A stretch of 64,000 nucleotides of DNA from Paraspadella gotoi (GCA_051294375.1 CM119269.1:8815619-8879618), one strand, 5' to 3'. Shown: positions 1-47,356, counted from the stretch's first letter. A program made the numbers and translations. Notes: generated by a model from the sequence alone, not told the origin.

Positions 1-181
1 GAAAGGAGAAAAAAGGAAGGAAGGAAGAAAGAATGACGGAAAAGAAGATGAAGTGGAAATAGAAGTAGAAAAAGAAGAAGAGAACGAGGAATCGTCAACC
101 GGAAGTCAAACTGTTCCTCTTTCCTCCTCCTCCTCCTCCTCCTCTTCTTCCTCTCTCCCTCGTCGTCGGGGCGTCAACCGA

Positions 182-28974
<28,793 letters not shown>

Positions 28975-29088
28975 GGATGAAGACGAAAACGACGACGACG
29001 AAGAAAGTCGAGGAGTGGCATTCCATCCACTACGGGGTGGCGCTCTCGCTCTCTCTCTCTCTCCTACTCTCTTCTCTCTCTCTCTCTT

Positions 29089-29144
<56 letters not shown>

Positions 29145-32100
29145 CTCTCTCTCTCTTTCCCACCTTACGTGTTTTGTGTTATATCGAAAATATTATTGTT
29201 GAATAGAGAGGGAGTGATTGAGCTCGAAAGGGATTCTTTTGAATTCGATCAAGCGAGGAGAGAGAGAGAGAGATCAAACACTCAGTGTAAGCGGCAGGTG
29301 CTTATGATCGAGTTAGATAGTGAGAGAGAGCGAGAGAGAGCGAGAGAGAGTGCCTTAGGGCTTAAGGGGATTAGCGTCGTTGTGTAACTCCTTCAAATTT
29401 GGCAGGAGCACATTTGTAGGTGTTCATTTGCAGGAGCTCATTCAGAATGGCAAATTTACCGCGAATGGATATATTGTAAGTTATAAACAGCTAAATATTC
29501 AGTGTTAGTACTGGAAATACAAATCAAGATTATTCCTTTGAAAAGGAGGTTTATTCAGTAGAGGGAAGAAAATCTCTTAAAATGAATAGAAGTATGAAAA
29601 TTGCAAAATTACTTGTTTCACTATCTTTATTTTTTATTTTTTAATATTTAGATTTAAAATAACTATTATTTATTTATTTGTTATATTAAATATTTAAATA
29701 TAATATTATTTATCTGTTTGGGATAGGGATGTTAGTTTTGTCTTCTGGAAATAGAGGGTGCATTTACACAACACAAGGTTAGATTACTTTCTGTTCCAGT
29801 TTTCTAATAGATATTGTACATCATTCCTATTGGAAATTCATTAATGAGAAACTCATAATATCTACAAGACCAAACAAAAAGGTAGGGAATGGATAATATT
29901 TTAGGGGGAGATTAAGGTTATATTGTATATTATTTTTATAATAAGGATAAGACTATATAATAGAATTGTATGTTCTGATAGGGATATATACTGGGAATAG
30001 TTTTTTATAGGAGCACTTTATATTTCAAATGAAATTTTAAAGTATAATGTTAAAATATAAATATTAATTAAAAAAAAAATTATTTTACATATATTTCTAT
30101 ATCGTTTTAAGTAAAATAGAAAGGTCATCAGTTGGGAACCTATACCCTTTATGGATTATAATTATGATTTGATTATAATATCGCATAAACTAGTTCCCTT
30201 AAACAACTGCTTAAGCAATAAATTAAGCAACTAAAAAGAGCATTCGTCAAAGCAGGTTGGAAAGAAGGGAGATTGGGGGAAGAGTTTTTAAACTTTAATC
30301 TCCTATCGCAATAAATGATATTTAAGTAAATTGATGGTAGTAATCGTCGTCGTTGTCATCGTCATCCTCGTCGTCATTTTCGTCGTCGTTCGTTTCCCAC
30401 GGACAAATTCGAAACCTTTTTTTAATTTTTCATTTAGATTTAAAAGAAAAGAAGAAAAAGTTTGATTTCAAAAAGAAAAAAAAAAGAAAAAACTGGTTTT
30501 ACTTAATGATTATTTTTCTTTTTAATCTCCTCATTTAAATATCTAATTATTCATTTAGTTTTTCCGTTGACGAACTGGATCTTTTTAAAAATGTTTTCAA
30601 GAGTTGAAGAGAGAGAGAGAGAGAGAGAGACACATTCTTTCATCAAGACAAGTTCCGATGGCGTCTGAGAAAACGGAAAGAAATTAATCTTGAGACAAAT
30701 TTTCGACGTTCGACGACGGAGACCATTGTATACCAAAAAATAGACTCTCTTTTCCAAGAGACCCTCATTAACCCAGAATTTAATTTAAATATTAATATAT
30801 TATACTAATATATTCTTAAACTTATTACCTGATCCTTAACCCTAATCTTTCAATCGCAAACTCTAACCTAATCTAAAACCCTTATCCTTTATTTTTAGTC
30901 ATAACCTTTAATCTTAAACCTTAGTTCCTAACCCTAATCTTTAACCATAATTCTAACCTAATCTCTCCCCTTAAACACCGACCCAATCTATAACCTAATT
31001 TTTAAATAAAAAGAATTACCTAATTCCAAATTTAGTATGAAATAGGGCATTCTGGAAAAAAAAAGGCCAAAGAGTATTCACAAACGATTTTAAAATAAAT
31101 TCCTCCGAATTCCATACATTTTCTTTAGATCTATAACTGAGCAGGCTACCGCCTGGTCCGGACGCCTGTCTCGATCGCCTGTCTCGACGGCCGGACTATC
31201 GACTAATGACGGTAATCATCGTCTTTGACGATTTTGATATTTTCTGGGCGGAGAAATCGCGACGGGGGAATGAAATTTAATTCTGGAGAAGGAAAAGAAT
31301 TTCCACGGAGATTTAAAAAGAAAGATTAAAGATAAAAGAAGGAGATAATTAAAAAAAAAAAGTAGACAGAAAAGAGTAAAGACTTTAAAGTGCTTTTTTC
31401 GGTTTCTAACTGAGTTTTTATTAATTAAAGATTCAGGAATGATAATTACATATATAATCGATGGTTTTGGGCTAATAAAAACACAGAGTCGGTCAATGGA
31501 AAAAAAATATTCCTATGGAAAGTTTCGCAAAATTGTCAAGATCGACAAATGATATTGATTTATCCAATATATTGAGATGACGAAGACTCGCAAAAATAAG
31601 GGGTGAAACATGTACGCTATATTTCTATAAAAAATCGTCGTTTGTAACAAATAAAACTTTGTTATCTCTAAATTCGAATCGGAACGAAAATAAAGTCGAA
31701 ACTCAATAACCAATAATTAATTATATAATAGTATAATTAATTATAATTATCGGAATTATTAATATATTAATTCCGTCGCGCAGCGGTATCGTTTTAGGGT
31801 TCATAATAATATTCCATCTTTCATTCGCTTGTTCTTTCAAACCTAAAATCTCCAAGACCCAACCGATTCCTGATGCCTAATCCCTGATCCCTAATCCCTA
31901 ATCCCTGATGCCTGATCCCTAATCCCCTATCCCCAATCGTTGATTCACAATTCCTCTTCTGTTTAATTCCTAATTTTCGTTTTCAATCCCCAATCGTGGA
32001 ATCTTAATCCCCTTGAGATTCTTGATTCCCGATTTCCGATCCCCGAATTTCGATATCCAATTTCCAATCCCCGATTTCCGATCCCCAATTTCTGATCCAC

Positions 32101-32629
32101 CATTTCCGATCCCCGATTTTCAATCCCCGATCTCCGATTCCCGTTTTCCGATCTCCGATTCCCAACTCCATTACCTAAACCGACTCTCCCCACATTTTTT
32201 CTCTTTTCTCGTTTGTAAACTCGTTTTTAACATTTATTGAACGATTAATTAAGAAAACGTTTTAACGTTAGAAGATTTATGAGGTCGACCAAAACGGGAG
32301 AAAAACGTAGGAAAGAGTCGAGGTGGGGGTAAGGTCATTAGTAAGTATTCGATTCCCCTAATACTTGGGTTAAACTTAGAAATCTTAAATTTAGATTTCA
32401 AAAGATGTGAATAATTCGGTTATACTTGTAGGTAAAAAAAAAACGTTTCTATTTTCCTACATTTCCTATATATTTATCTTCGTGGGATGTGCAATTAGAG
32501 TAAAAACAATTAACTTTGCGCTAATTGCTACGAAAATTAGACAGGATTAGAGCTTAAGAGTAAAAAAAGTTCCAATGGGTTGAATTAACTACGGAATGAG
32601 AAATGGGAAAAACGGGGAGGTAAGGAATC
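28975..32629. other. Intergenic region between convergent genes
   Basis: No gene found. It holds a (CT)n block at 29,046-29,160, AT-rich DNA, degenerate CCTAA-like words (30,830-31,010), a relative of the 6.5-kb foldback element (31,560-31,670) and a CCCTAATCCCTGAT/CCGATCCC-type minisatellite (31,855-32,170). Confidence 0.6.
31855..32170 (+). repeat. Degenerate short minisatellite
   Basis: Runs of CCCTAAT/CCCTGAT, then TTTCCGATCCCCGA-like units of about 15 bp. The long minus-strand frame (GNRRSGI-like) is a by-product. Confidence 0.75.
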
Positions 32630-32691
32630 TCATTTGGGTGAGGTCTCGATCGGAGGCGTTTTCATGTCCGGGAAAATTCCAGATTCAAAAT
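32630..32691 (-). CDS. Lectin-gene candidate last exon
   Basis: After a GA tract on the minus strand the frame continues DFESGIFPDMKTPPIETSPK and a TGA at 32632-32630. The exact acceptor lies within the GA repeat. A minus-strand AATAAA (plus 32233-32238) lies about 390 bases downstream. Confidence 0.5.
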
Positions 32692-32709
32692 CTCTCTCTC
32701 TCTCTCTCT

Positions 32710-32788
<79 letters not shown>

Positions 32789-33623
32789 CTCACTTATCCA
32801 CCACTGGATTTCTCGTTGTTCCCAGATTGAGGATTTCGAAGACTGTGTGGTTCGAGCCTCTGGTCGTCGTCGTCGTCGTCGTCGTCGTCGTTCTCCCATC
32901 GTCGTCGTCGTTGTCGTCGCCGGCGAAAGAGGTCGGCGACATCGGCGGAGTGACTGGAATTTCGTCTGAGGGAAAAAGTGGAAAAGTGGAAAATTAATTA
33001 GTACAGTAAATTACCGAGTATAGTAAAGTAGTAATTTAAAACGCGAAGCTGGTCGCTAAAAAAAAAAAAAGCTTCGCTGTATTAGAAAGCCTCTGTCATA
33101 ATCTTTAAATTTTTATCACTCACATAATAGAACTTGACATGACATCTTTTCTTTAACTTTTAAAAATTCTTATAACGATTTCTTTAATAATTCCGACTTC
33201 TGTCATTGTTGCCTCCGGTCTGCAACGATTCGGTTAATGCCGCTTCCCATGTCCACTCAGCAATTTCATTGCAATTCCCCCTTCCTGATCTGCATCGCCT
33301 TGGCCATTGATGCCTCTTCTGCTTGGCAAATAATTTCGTCTTCATTGCCTCCTCCGATTGACTTTTTTCGACCCTGAATTTATTTTTTTCCTTCTCATTT
33401 CCTGATCGACTTTTTCTTTGGAGGTCGCTCCGACCTTAAAACTTTCCTTTTTTTCTTCGCAACGAATAAGAAAATGAGAAAAGTGGATTTCCCAACGCGA
33501 TAAGAAAGGTTTGAGACTGAAAAATAGGAGCTACAAATTGTTTTGGATAGTAATTGATTTATTAACAATTGCTCTATCGTTTTAGTCTAGTAATTACGGT
33601 TGTGAAGAATAAAATGAGTTTGA

Positions 33624-33679
<56 letters not shown>

Positions 33680-33717
33680 AATCAATAAATCAATAAATCA
33701 ATAAATCAATAAATCAA

Positions 33718-33788
<71 letters not shown>

Positions 33789-36700
33789 ATACCTTCTTCG
33801 AAATCTTCGTCGTCAACAGGAATTCCGACGCCAAAGTTTTTCATTCCGTCCGAATTTGATTTAATGGTTTTGACGCCGAGATCCGGATCGACGCCGCCGC
33901 TGCCGCCGGACGGACGCCGGATCCGATCGTCGATCTGCTTGACGATGTCGTCCGTGTGAAGGTCTTCGTTGAAGTCGTCGTCCGTGAGCGACGGGCGATT
34001 GCGGGCGCGGTCGTCGACGTCGACGTCGTCGTCGTCGTCGTCGTCGGCGATGGGCGTAGCGGTGGTGGTCGTGGTTGTGGGGGTTGGGGTGGTTGTTGTT
34101 GTTATGGGTGGGAGAACGAATGTCGGGATGGGCTGTGGGAAAGGTGGGTAGAGTAGGTGGTAATTTCCGGAAACAAATAGTCATTAGTGTAACAAAGTTT
34201 CTACAATCTCATTTGCATATTGTAGCAGTTTAGATTTAAAAAGCACTATTTTGATAAAGTTTAATGATATTAGTAAGCATTAATGAGTTCGTATTAGGAA
34301 AAAATCAATAAAAAAAGATAATACGTATTCTTTCTCTTTTTTCCCCTTTGTTTCTCACCTTTAATTTGTTCTTCTTCTTCTTCTCCTTTTTCTTTTCCTT
34401 CTTTTTCTCTCTCTCCTTCTTTTTCGAGATGTCGATTCCAAATGGAGGGAACGTCTCTTCTTCTTTTGCCAGCATCGTCGTCGTTGTCGTCGTTGTTGTG
34501 GTTGGCGCCGTGGTCGTCGTCGTTGTTGGCGTCGTCGTCGTCGTCGTCGTCGTTGATGTTGACGTTGTCGTCACGACAGGAATAATCGTCGTTAATTTCG
34601 TTGTTGTTGTTGTTGTTGTTGTTTCTTTTGGTTTGCTTGTCACCGGTTTAGTAGTCGTCGTCGTGGACATCATCGTCGTCGTTTCGTAATCTAGATCGTC
34701 GTCGTCATCGTCTGCGTCGTTTTCGTCAATGACGAATTCGTCGTCCTTCTCATCGTCGTCGTCGACGTCGTCGTCCAGGTTGATTTCTCCGGAGCTGAAA
34801 CGAAATAAATTTAAACAAATTCAATTTTAAGAATTAATATTATTCTAAACGTAAACGATTGAGATACTTAAAATCGAAAAACAAGGAGTTTCTTTCAATC
34901 GTATAACACAATATTAAACTATGCATCGACGAACAATAACAATGATAACAATAACAACAACTAAATCTGCATCGAGGTGGTCGCCTCTATTTCCTGGAAA
35001 CCCAACGGGGAAACGAATTACGAGGGAGGCGCTAAAAGTTCTCCCCGCGGTGAAAAACCGAGGGAGGGCGCCTTTCGAATTCTGGCCAAGCGGTCGGTTG
35101 AGGGGGGGGGAGGGCGGAGTGGAGAGGCGGGCCAGGGGGGGGGACTTATTATTTTGTTAATCTGCTTTGATCTCTCGACGTCAATTTCCTCTGACGTCAA
35201 TAAGAAAAATGTGAGGCGACGTGTGGCGATGGTGGCGTCCTCTATCCTTTAGTCGCGATCATAAAAACAAAAGACAATCGAGATGTTTTGTCTTTGAGAT
35301 CAATGACCTCTTGTTTTCTTTAAAAAAAAAAAAAAAGAAAACAAGGAAATCTTTTGTTTTTTGATTTTTTCCTTCAAATTCTTTACTTGATTGTTTTTTG
35401 TCAAGAATTAAATTTGAAAAAAAAAACTTTGGCCGTGTCATTTCTCAAAAGGTGGGATTTAAGATGACGACGACGACGATGACGACGACGACGACGACGA
35501 CGATGACGACGACGACGACGATGACGACGACGACGATGACCGCAAAACCGCAGAGAAGAATTCAAACTCGTCAAAAAATGTGGTTTCTTCCCACTTCGAG
35601 TCCCACGCGCGAGAGGTAAGGTTAAAACTAAAAGGTAAGGTTAAGGATAAAATCTAAATTTGGATTTGTGACGATTAAAAGGAAAAAGTCGTCATCATAA
35701 TTATCTTTATCATTATCATCATCATCATCCTTGTCGTCGTCATCGTCGTCGTCGTCATCATTAACTTCCTCTTCATTTTCTGCGTCAACAGCGGCTAAAA
35801 CAAACAACTCTACAAAAAACAAACAGAGCAAAACAAACGAACGCAAACATAAGAAATAAAACAAGAAAATACAAACAATTGATGCCCATTAATGAGGATA
35901 ATTAAAAAAAAAAACATTTACTATTAGTTTTAACGACGAAGACAAAAACAACAAAAACAGCAAAAACAACAGCAGGTGCAGCAACGACAGCAAACTCACT
36001 TGATGTCTATGTTGTCTTCTTCTCCGCTGGCGCCGGATTCATCGTCGTCGTCGTCGTCGTCGTCGTCGTAAGCGGCGGCGTCCGTCGGCGATCGAGCGTC
36101 GTCGTCGTCTTCGTCGTCGCCGTCATCGTCGTAAAGATCGTCGTCGCCCGATCCGGTTTGGGATCGAGGCGGGGAAGAGGAAGAGGAAAAGGAGAAAGGG
36201 GGCGTGGTCGTTCGGTAGTCCTGGATGGAAAGGATGGTTCATTAAATCCCTTATTAATGCATTCTTTTAATCATTCATTCATTCTTTTAATCATTCATTC
36301 ATTCATTCATTCTTTTAATCATTCATTCAATACTTCATTCCTTCAATAAATCATTCATTCATTTATTCCTTAATTCATTCATTCATTCATTCATTCATTC
36401 ATTCATCCATTAATCGTAAACTTCTCTTCCCCTCTGCCCTCTGCCCCCTTTGCCCCTCTCCTTATCTCTCCCCCCCTGCCCTCCCTGCCCCTTTCCCTTC
36501 CATCCTCCCTCTCCCTCCCAACCCCCCTCCCGTCACCTCCCCCTGCCTCCTCCATTCCCTCAGCACCCTCGGCCGCTTCCCCACTTCCCACAATTGGACA
36601 TGCACTGCCCCTCTGGCAATCCTCGATGATGCAGTCCAACGGGGACGTCGGCAGTCTTCCGTCTCGCAGACGACGAGCACGTGCGCTGGCCGCAGCTGCA

Positions 36701-37524
36701 GGTCACGCAGGGATTGCCGTCCTTGTTGAAGGCGTCGCCGGGGCTGAGGCGGCGTCCGTCGGGCAGCTGACAGAAGGGGGTCGGCTGAGGAAGAGAGAGA
36801 GGGAAGAGGGGAGGCGAAGGGGGGGGGNNNNNNNNNNNNNNNNNNNNNNNNNNNNNNNNNNNNNNNNNNNNNNNNNNNNNNNNNNNNNNNNNNNNNNNNN
36901 NNNNNNNNNNNNNNNNNNNNNNNNNNNNNNNNNNNNNNNNNNNNNNNNNNNNNNNNNNNNNNNNNNNNNNNNNNNNNNNNNNNNNNNNNNAGAGTGTGGA
37001 CCCGCTTACTTATCAATCACAAATATCACCATTGCCTCTTTTTCATTTATGATATTTGTTGGATAAGCCGTTAATTGGGCTGAAGAGAACAATCAGCAAC
37101 TTCTTTAACCCTCTCTTCGCCTTGGAACCGGGCTGAGAGGTGGGAGGTTGTAACGCCCCCAAGGCGGCTCACGGTCGTCCTCACGCTTTTCTTAAAGCAG
37201 GTACCGTGTTGGGATTGAACCACGGTACCACGGTATCCTCCACAAATATTTCCTGCCTTATATTTACATCTTCATGGATTCTTGTTCCTTTCTCTTTCTT
37301 TTCTCTCCTTTCCTTTCTTTTCCTTTCTTCTTTTTTCCTCCCACCCACCCACCCACTCACCCAAGAACTTACCTTTCTCCCTGCATTCGTACTCGACCAC
37401 AAAGTAGTCATGCCAGTCGCCGAACCACGACCCGCAGGTCTCTCCCCACGTGGACTGCGGGGCGAGGACAGTGCAGGCGGTTGTGGACTCGCAGTGGTCA
37501 AAGCGAGAGGAGACCACATCCTCG
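32630..37524 (-). CDS. Lectin (SUEL)-VWC-acidic/Thr-rich extracellular protein, 3' half
   Basis: Minus-strand gene, exons in order: 37373-37524 (end of a SUEL/galactose-lectin domain), about 36600-36784 (VWC-like), 36000-36220, 34359-34794, 33793-34132, 32794-32965 and 32630-about 32691. From 36220 down to 32794 all phases agree and all introns are GT-AG. The tail alternates Asp-rich stretches with poly-Thr, a mucin-like layout expected to be extended and O-glycosylated. Cys-rich modules at one end and no membrane segment suggest a secreted or matrix protein. Part of the gene falls in a 163-N gap (36828-36990). The family is not recognised. The start is missing from this block; two exons at 50.9-51.6 kb probably supply the first half of the lectin domain. 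Confidence 0.65.
32692..32786 (+). repeat. (CT)n microsatellite
   Basis: About 45 CT units with one interruption, in the last intron of the minus-strand lectin gene. Confidence 0.95.
32794..32965 (-). CDS. Lectin-gene exon: penultimate
   Basis: Minus acceptor TTTTTCCCTCAG, donor GTGAGT. It reads DEIPVTPPMSPTSFAGDD, a Thr run, then RGSNHTVFEILNLGTTRN. Phase 1 in, 2 out. A (CT)n block on the plus strand follows in the intron. Confidence 0.7.
33624..33792 (+). repeat. Compound (GAAA)n-(AATC)n-(AAAT)n microsatellite
   Basis: Three successive tetranucleotide tracts end exactly at the donor of the lectin-gene exon 33793-34132. Confidence 0.95.
33793..34132 (-). CDS. Lectin-gene exon: Thr-rich then Asp-rich, non-repetitive end
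   Basis: Minus acceptor TTTCCCACAG, donor GTATTT within an (AAAT)n tract. It reads PIPTFVLPPI, Thr/Pro-rich sequence, Asp-rich sequence, then RPSLTDDDFNEDLHTDDIV and GVKTIKSNSDGMKNFGVG. Phase 0 in, 1 out. Confidence 0.75.
34359..34794 (-). CDS. Lectin-gene exon: acidic then poly-Thr
   Basis: Minus acceptor CGTTTCAG, donor GTGAGA. It reads NSGEINLDDDVDDDDEK, further Asp-rich sequence, then Thr-rich mucin-like sequence with Pro, and ends in a Lys-rich stretch. Phase 2 in, 0 out. Confidence 0.75.
36000..36220 (-). CDS. Lectin-gene exon: acidic low-complexity
   Basis: Minus acceptor TTTCCATCCAG, donor GTGAGT. It reads DYRTTTPPFSFSSSSSPPR, then long Asp runs and SGASGEEDNIDI. No Met is present, so simple ORF lists miss it. 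Phase 0 in, 2 out. Confidence 0.75.
36240..36415 (+). repeat. (ATTC)n tetranucleotide repeat
   Basis: Interrupted ATTC units in the intron between the acidic exon and the VWC-like exon. Confidence 0.9.
36600..36784 (-). CDS. Lectin-gene exon: VWC-like Cys-rich module (frameshifted)
   Basis: Minus acceptor CTTCCTCAG. It starts PTPFCQLPDGRRLSPGD, then DGNPCVTCSCGQRTC, the typical start of a von Willebrand C module. The rest (VVCETEDCRRP, then DCIIEDCQRGSACP) continues the Cys pattern but in two other frames, so two small indels, probably sequence errors, interrupt it. The 3' limit is not certain. Confidence 0.55.
36828..36990. other. Assembly gap (163 N)
   Basis: Hides possible lectin-gene sequence between the lectin and VWC-like exons. 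Confidence 0.95.
37373..37524 (-). CDS. Lectin-gene exon: C-terminal part of SUEL/galactose-binding lectin domain
   Basis: Donor GTAAGT on the minus strand. It reads EDVVSSRFDHCEST, then ACTVLAPQSTWGETC and DYFVVEYEC. The Cys spacing and the final YxxVxYxC match SUEL domains (L-rhamnose/D-galactose binding, as in latrophilin and sea-urchin egg lectin). The acceptor could be at 37525 (CTGCAG) or a few bases upstream. Confidence 0.75.
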
Positions 37525-37699
37525 CTGCAGTCTCCCTCCTTGGGTTGTGGAGAGGAGGAAGAGAGTGAGGGAGGGCGGAGTGAGGGAGGAGAAATGAGAG
37601 GAAGGGATGGTTATTAAGAGGAACCAGCATAGTTTATAAAGTTTATTTTATTTAATTTTTTTGGTAATAGACATTGTGTTGAACTTTCTTTTCGTTGCG

Positions 37700-37815
37700 G
37701 TTTTCGATTTAGAGAGAAAAGCAAAGTTCCTTTGGTAACAAACAACGATTTTTAAATAAAAAAAAATCATTAAAAATCGTTGTTTGTTAACAAAGAAACT
37801 TGGTTTTTCTCTATA
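37700..37815. repeat. Short inverted repeat
   Basis: AACAAACAACGATTTTTAA (37,738-37,756) is mirrored by TTAAAAATCGTTGTTTGTT (37,770-37,788). Imperfect outer arms (GAGAGAAAAGCAAAGTT and AACTTGGTTTTTCTC) extend it to about 45 bases each side. Confidence 0.75.
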
Positions 37816-37988
37816 AATTTTTTGCAAGAGTATTTGATATGAAGACTGACATCGATTGATTGATTTATCGATTGATGGAATGATTGATTGATTGAACATC
37901 TGACGGTTCTTCTCCGTTTAGAAATCGCTCTTGACTCTCTGGAGGTTATTTGGGTTGGATACAGAAGGAAAGAGAGAGAAAGAGAGAG

Positions 37989-38089
37989 NNNNNNNNNNNN
38001 NNNNNNNNNNNNNNNNNNNNNNNNNNNNNNNNNNNNNNNNNNNNNNNNNNNNNNNNNNNNNNNNNNNNNNNNNNNNNNNNNNNNNNNNN
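37989..38089. other. Assembly gap (101 N) inside a GA tract
   Basis: GA repeats flank both sides. Confidence 0.95.
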
Positions 38090-38125
<36 letters not shown>

Positions 38126-39349
38126 CACGAAAAGAAAAATAGCGAGTATTTCGAGATATTACTTGCATTTTCACTGATTAAACTTTGAATATAAGTTCAG
38201 CGCCACTTCGCCCTACGGCGGGCTTCGCCGGGAATATTATTACAGGCATACCCCCTCCCCAATTGTCGACAATTCACGACGAGACAAGAAACTTTTAGTT
38301 TTTCATATTAAAGAGAAAAGCTTCACAAAATGTTTGGCACTTTGGGAAAAGAGAAGCCAGAAATGGGGCGTTTTGGGAAAAGAGAGCCTATTTTTCTTTG
38401 TTTCGGTATTTTAGCCAATACTTTTTGCTTCCGCCGCCGTCGCCATCGCCGCCGCCGCAGCCGCTCTCAAAAAAGACTTGCTCGTCCACCTGTGGTGAGT
38501 TAATCCATCTCGTCGTCATCTTTGTCGTCGTCATCGGCGTCGTCGTCATCGTGGTCGTCATCGCGGTCGTCATCTTCGTCGTCATCGTCATCCTCGTTTT
38601 CGTCGTCGTCATCCCTACTCCGTTCTGATTCCATCTACGATGAGATGTCGCGGTTTTTTTCGCCAAAGATTCGAATCCTTTTTCGATCTCGAAACCTGAA
38701 AACATTTCAACCACAGAACAAAACAAAACAAAACATTTCAACCCCAAAACGAAGAAATAAATGGAATTTTCTCAAGAATCGCCAAGAAAAAAACACAAAC
38801 TCGTATCCACATTAATGCAATCAAAGCTTGACGCGAATCGGTGAATCGGAGAGAAGAGAAAAGGAATATAAAATCGAATTTTCCACAACTAGAGCCTATC
38901 AAAAACTGTCTATCATTTAAATGCCCGTGAGTTTCAACGAAGTGTGATTTATTGTAGAATTGTAGCAACGTATGTGAGCGTTCAAACTCTGAAGAATGAT
39001 TGTTCAACAATTACACTGTAAATACTCATGTTACAAATTCATTTTATCTTACATTTTGGGCAGTTAGGGATTTTTACTTTTTTCCTCAAATTTATCTTTT
39101 GTTTCAACAACTCGTTACGCCGACGCAACTTACGGAGCCTCATGAACGTAAGCACTAAGCTGTGCTCGTACGATTATGCAGTGTATTACAGCTGTTCAGC
39201 AAACGTACGTCTATTCTTTACAGGGAACGAGTCGGTCAATTGGAATTGCCAAAGTCCAGTCACGAGGAAATTGATTGAAATCAAGTTTCTTAAAAAAATA
39301 AAAATAAAAAAAAACACACAAAAAAAGGACAAATTCGATTAAAAAAAAA
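38090..39349. other. Region upstream of the P450 gene
   Basis: It has (GTC)n/(ATC)-type repeats at 38,510-38,615, whose minus strand could encode a short Asp-rich peptide, and otherwise AT-rich DNA that presumably holds the P450 promoter. No firm exon. Confidence 0.5.
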
Positions 39350-45885
<6,536 letters not shown>

Positions 45886-46025
45886 AGAGAGAGAGAGAGA
45901 AGAGAGTGAAGGAGAGAGAGAGAGCATATGAGAGAGAGAGAGAGACGAAGAGAGAGAGTAGATGAGCAGGAGAGAGAGTAGAGAGAGAGAGAGAGAGAGA
46001 GAGGGGAAAACGACTGAGGAGAGAA

Positions 46026-46031
46026 AATAAA
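46026..46031 (+). promoter_or_regulatory. Candidate P450 polyadenylation signal
   Basis: AATAAA about 140 bases after the predicted stop; another lies near 46,205. Confidence 0.4.
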
Positions 46032-47284
46032 GAAAACGACCGATCAGTATACAGTGAATATTTACATATTAATTATATAAGTTCAAGTATAATTAATAAG
46101 ATACGAGAGAGAAAAGAATAAAGACGATAAAAAAGTGAAGAGGTGGAAAAGTTTACCCTTTAAGTAACAAAGGCGAATATATATATGTATGTTTAGCTTG
46201 AATAAATGAATAAAAATATAAAAATAAAGTGTCCAAGTTAATCAATCAACGAAAATTTATAGGGTCAACGTGATTTTTTACTTATTATTTCATTAGGCTT
46301 TAGCCACAGATTAATCAAAATCGTGTTATGTATGAAATCGTATCAGTTAATCTCAATGTTTGAGTTTTGTAGAAGATTTAGTTGCGCACGATTAGACTCG
46401 CGAACGTAAAATCTGATGCAAAAAGCGAAAGGATTAAGAGATTTATTGGATTTATGAGATTTATGGGATTTGGGATAAAGTTGAGCAATGAGTACGGTAG
46501 GGGTTTTAAGAACTACGAAAGGTAGGGTTAAGGGGACCAAGGAGTTTAAGTTTGTAGGATGGGGGACTAAAAGAGGAAAAGATTTGGAGGAATTATGTGA
46601 AAACGCTTGCTATAAATACAAACAGCTTGCCACAAATAGCAAACAGAGCTTGCTATAAATGCCAAAAAGAGCTTGCTATAAATTACCCACAGAACTTGCT
46701 ATAAATGAAAAGAGAACGAACTATAAATGGATGTAAATGTCAAACATAGTTTGCTGTAAATGAAAAACAAAGCTAGCAATAAATGGCAAGGCAAGCAATG
46801 CCTGCTAACAAAGGAATATGTCCGTTAGACGACCAACTGCAAGGATTTGCATCAAATCGTGGACGCTGACATTTTTTTGGTGGATAGAAGGAGCAAGTAG
46901 GTGTTTGGGTAAGGTAAGGGTGAGTGAGGTGAGTCTAGATCTATGGGGTGAATCGATTCCGGTTTATCCCGTCACCGGAGAATGAAATATGGAGCGAAGA
47001 GGAGGAGGAGGAGGAAGAGGAGGAGGAAGATAAATTATGCTCGGCTCGAAAAGAAGGATTTAGATGCGGAGAAGAGATAAAAAATGGGAAAGCCTTTTTT
47101 GGGTGGCCTATTTTTATTTTTATCTTTTTGAAAAAAAAAATTGGGTAAAAACCTTTTACCGTTCGTTAATTTTTAGTTGTTTCCACGGGGAAGATTTTAA
47201 TATTGATTTTGAAAAAAATCTATTTATTTTAACTTTTGTGAGACTGTCATATTTCTTTGGCTGATAACGTCAAATGCCAAAAGG
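46032..47284. other. Intergenic DNA
   Basis: AT-rich. It contains a short irregular repeat of AGCTTGCTATAAAT-like words (46,600-46,790) and an acidic short frame (EEEEEE, 46,948-47,148) that I do not consider a gene. Confidence 0.5.
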
Positions 47285-47356
47285 TGCCGTGACCAGGATT
47301 CGAACCTGGGTTGTCGCGGCCACAACGCGAAGTACTAACCGCTATACTATCACGGC
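47285..47356 (-). tRNA. tRNA-His (GTG)
   Basis: Reverse complement of the 9184 type with all stems intact and the T loop TTCGAAT. Confidence 0.95.

Noticed and set aside
30830-31010. CCTAA-like words resembling the arthropod telomere repeat
   Set aside because: Units are irregular and mixed with other words; no run of exact CCTAA or TTAGG units. Probably degenerate simple sequence.
35461-35540. Poly-Thr/Met frame from (ACG)n as an additional lectin-gene exon
   Set aside because: Lies on the plus strand with no matching splice sites; the lectin exons on the minus strand already join in phase around it.
37080-37235. tRNA-derived SINE (B-box-like GGTTCAATCC on the minus strand)
   Set aside because: No convincing A box or tail was found; the match may be chance.
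38388-38747. Minus-strand 119-codon Thr/Met-rich frame as a lectin-gene exon
   Set aside because: Frame is a (GAC)n by-product; no Cys pattern and no phase link to the exon at 37,524.
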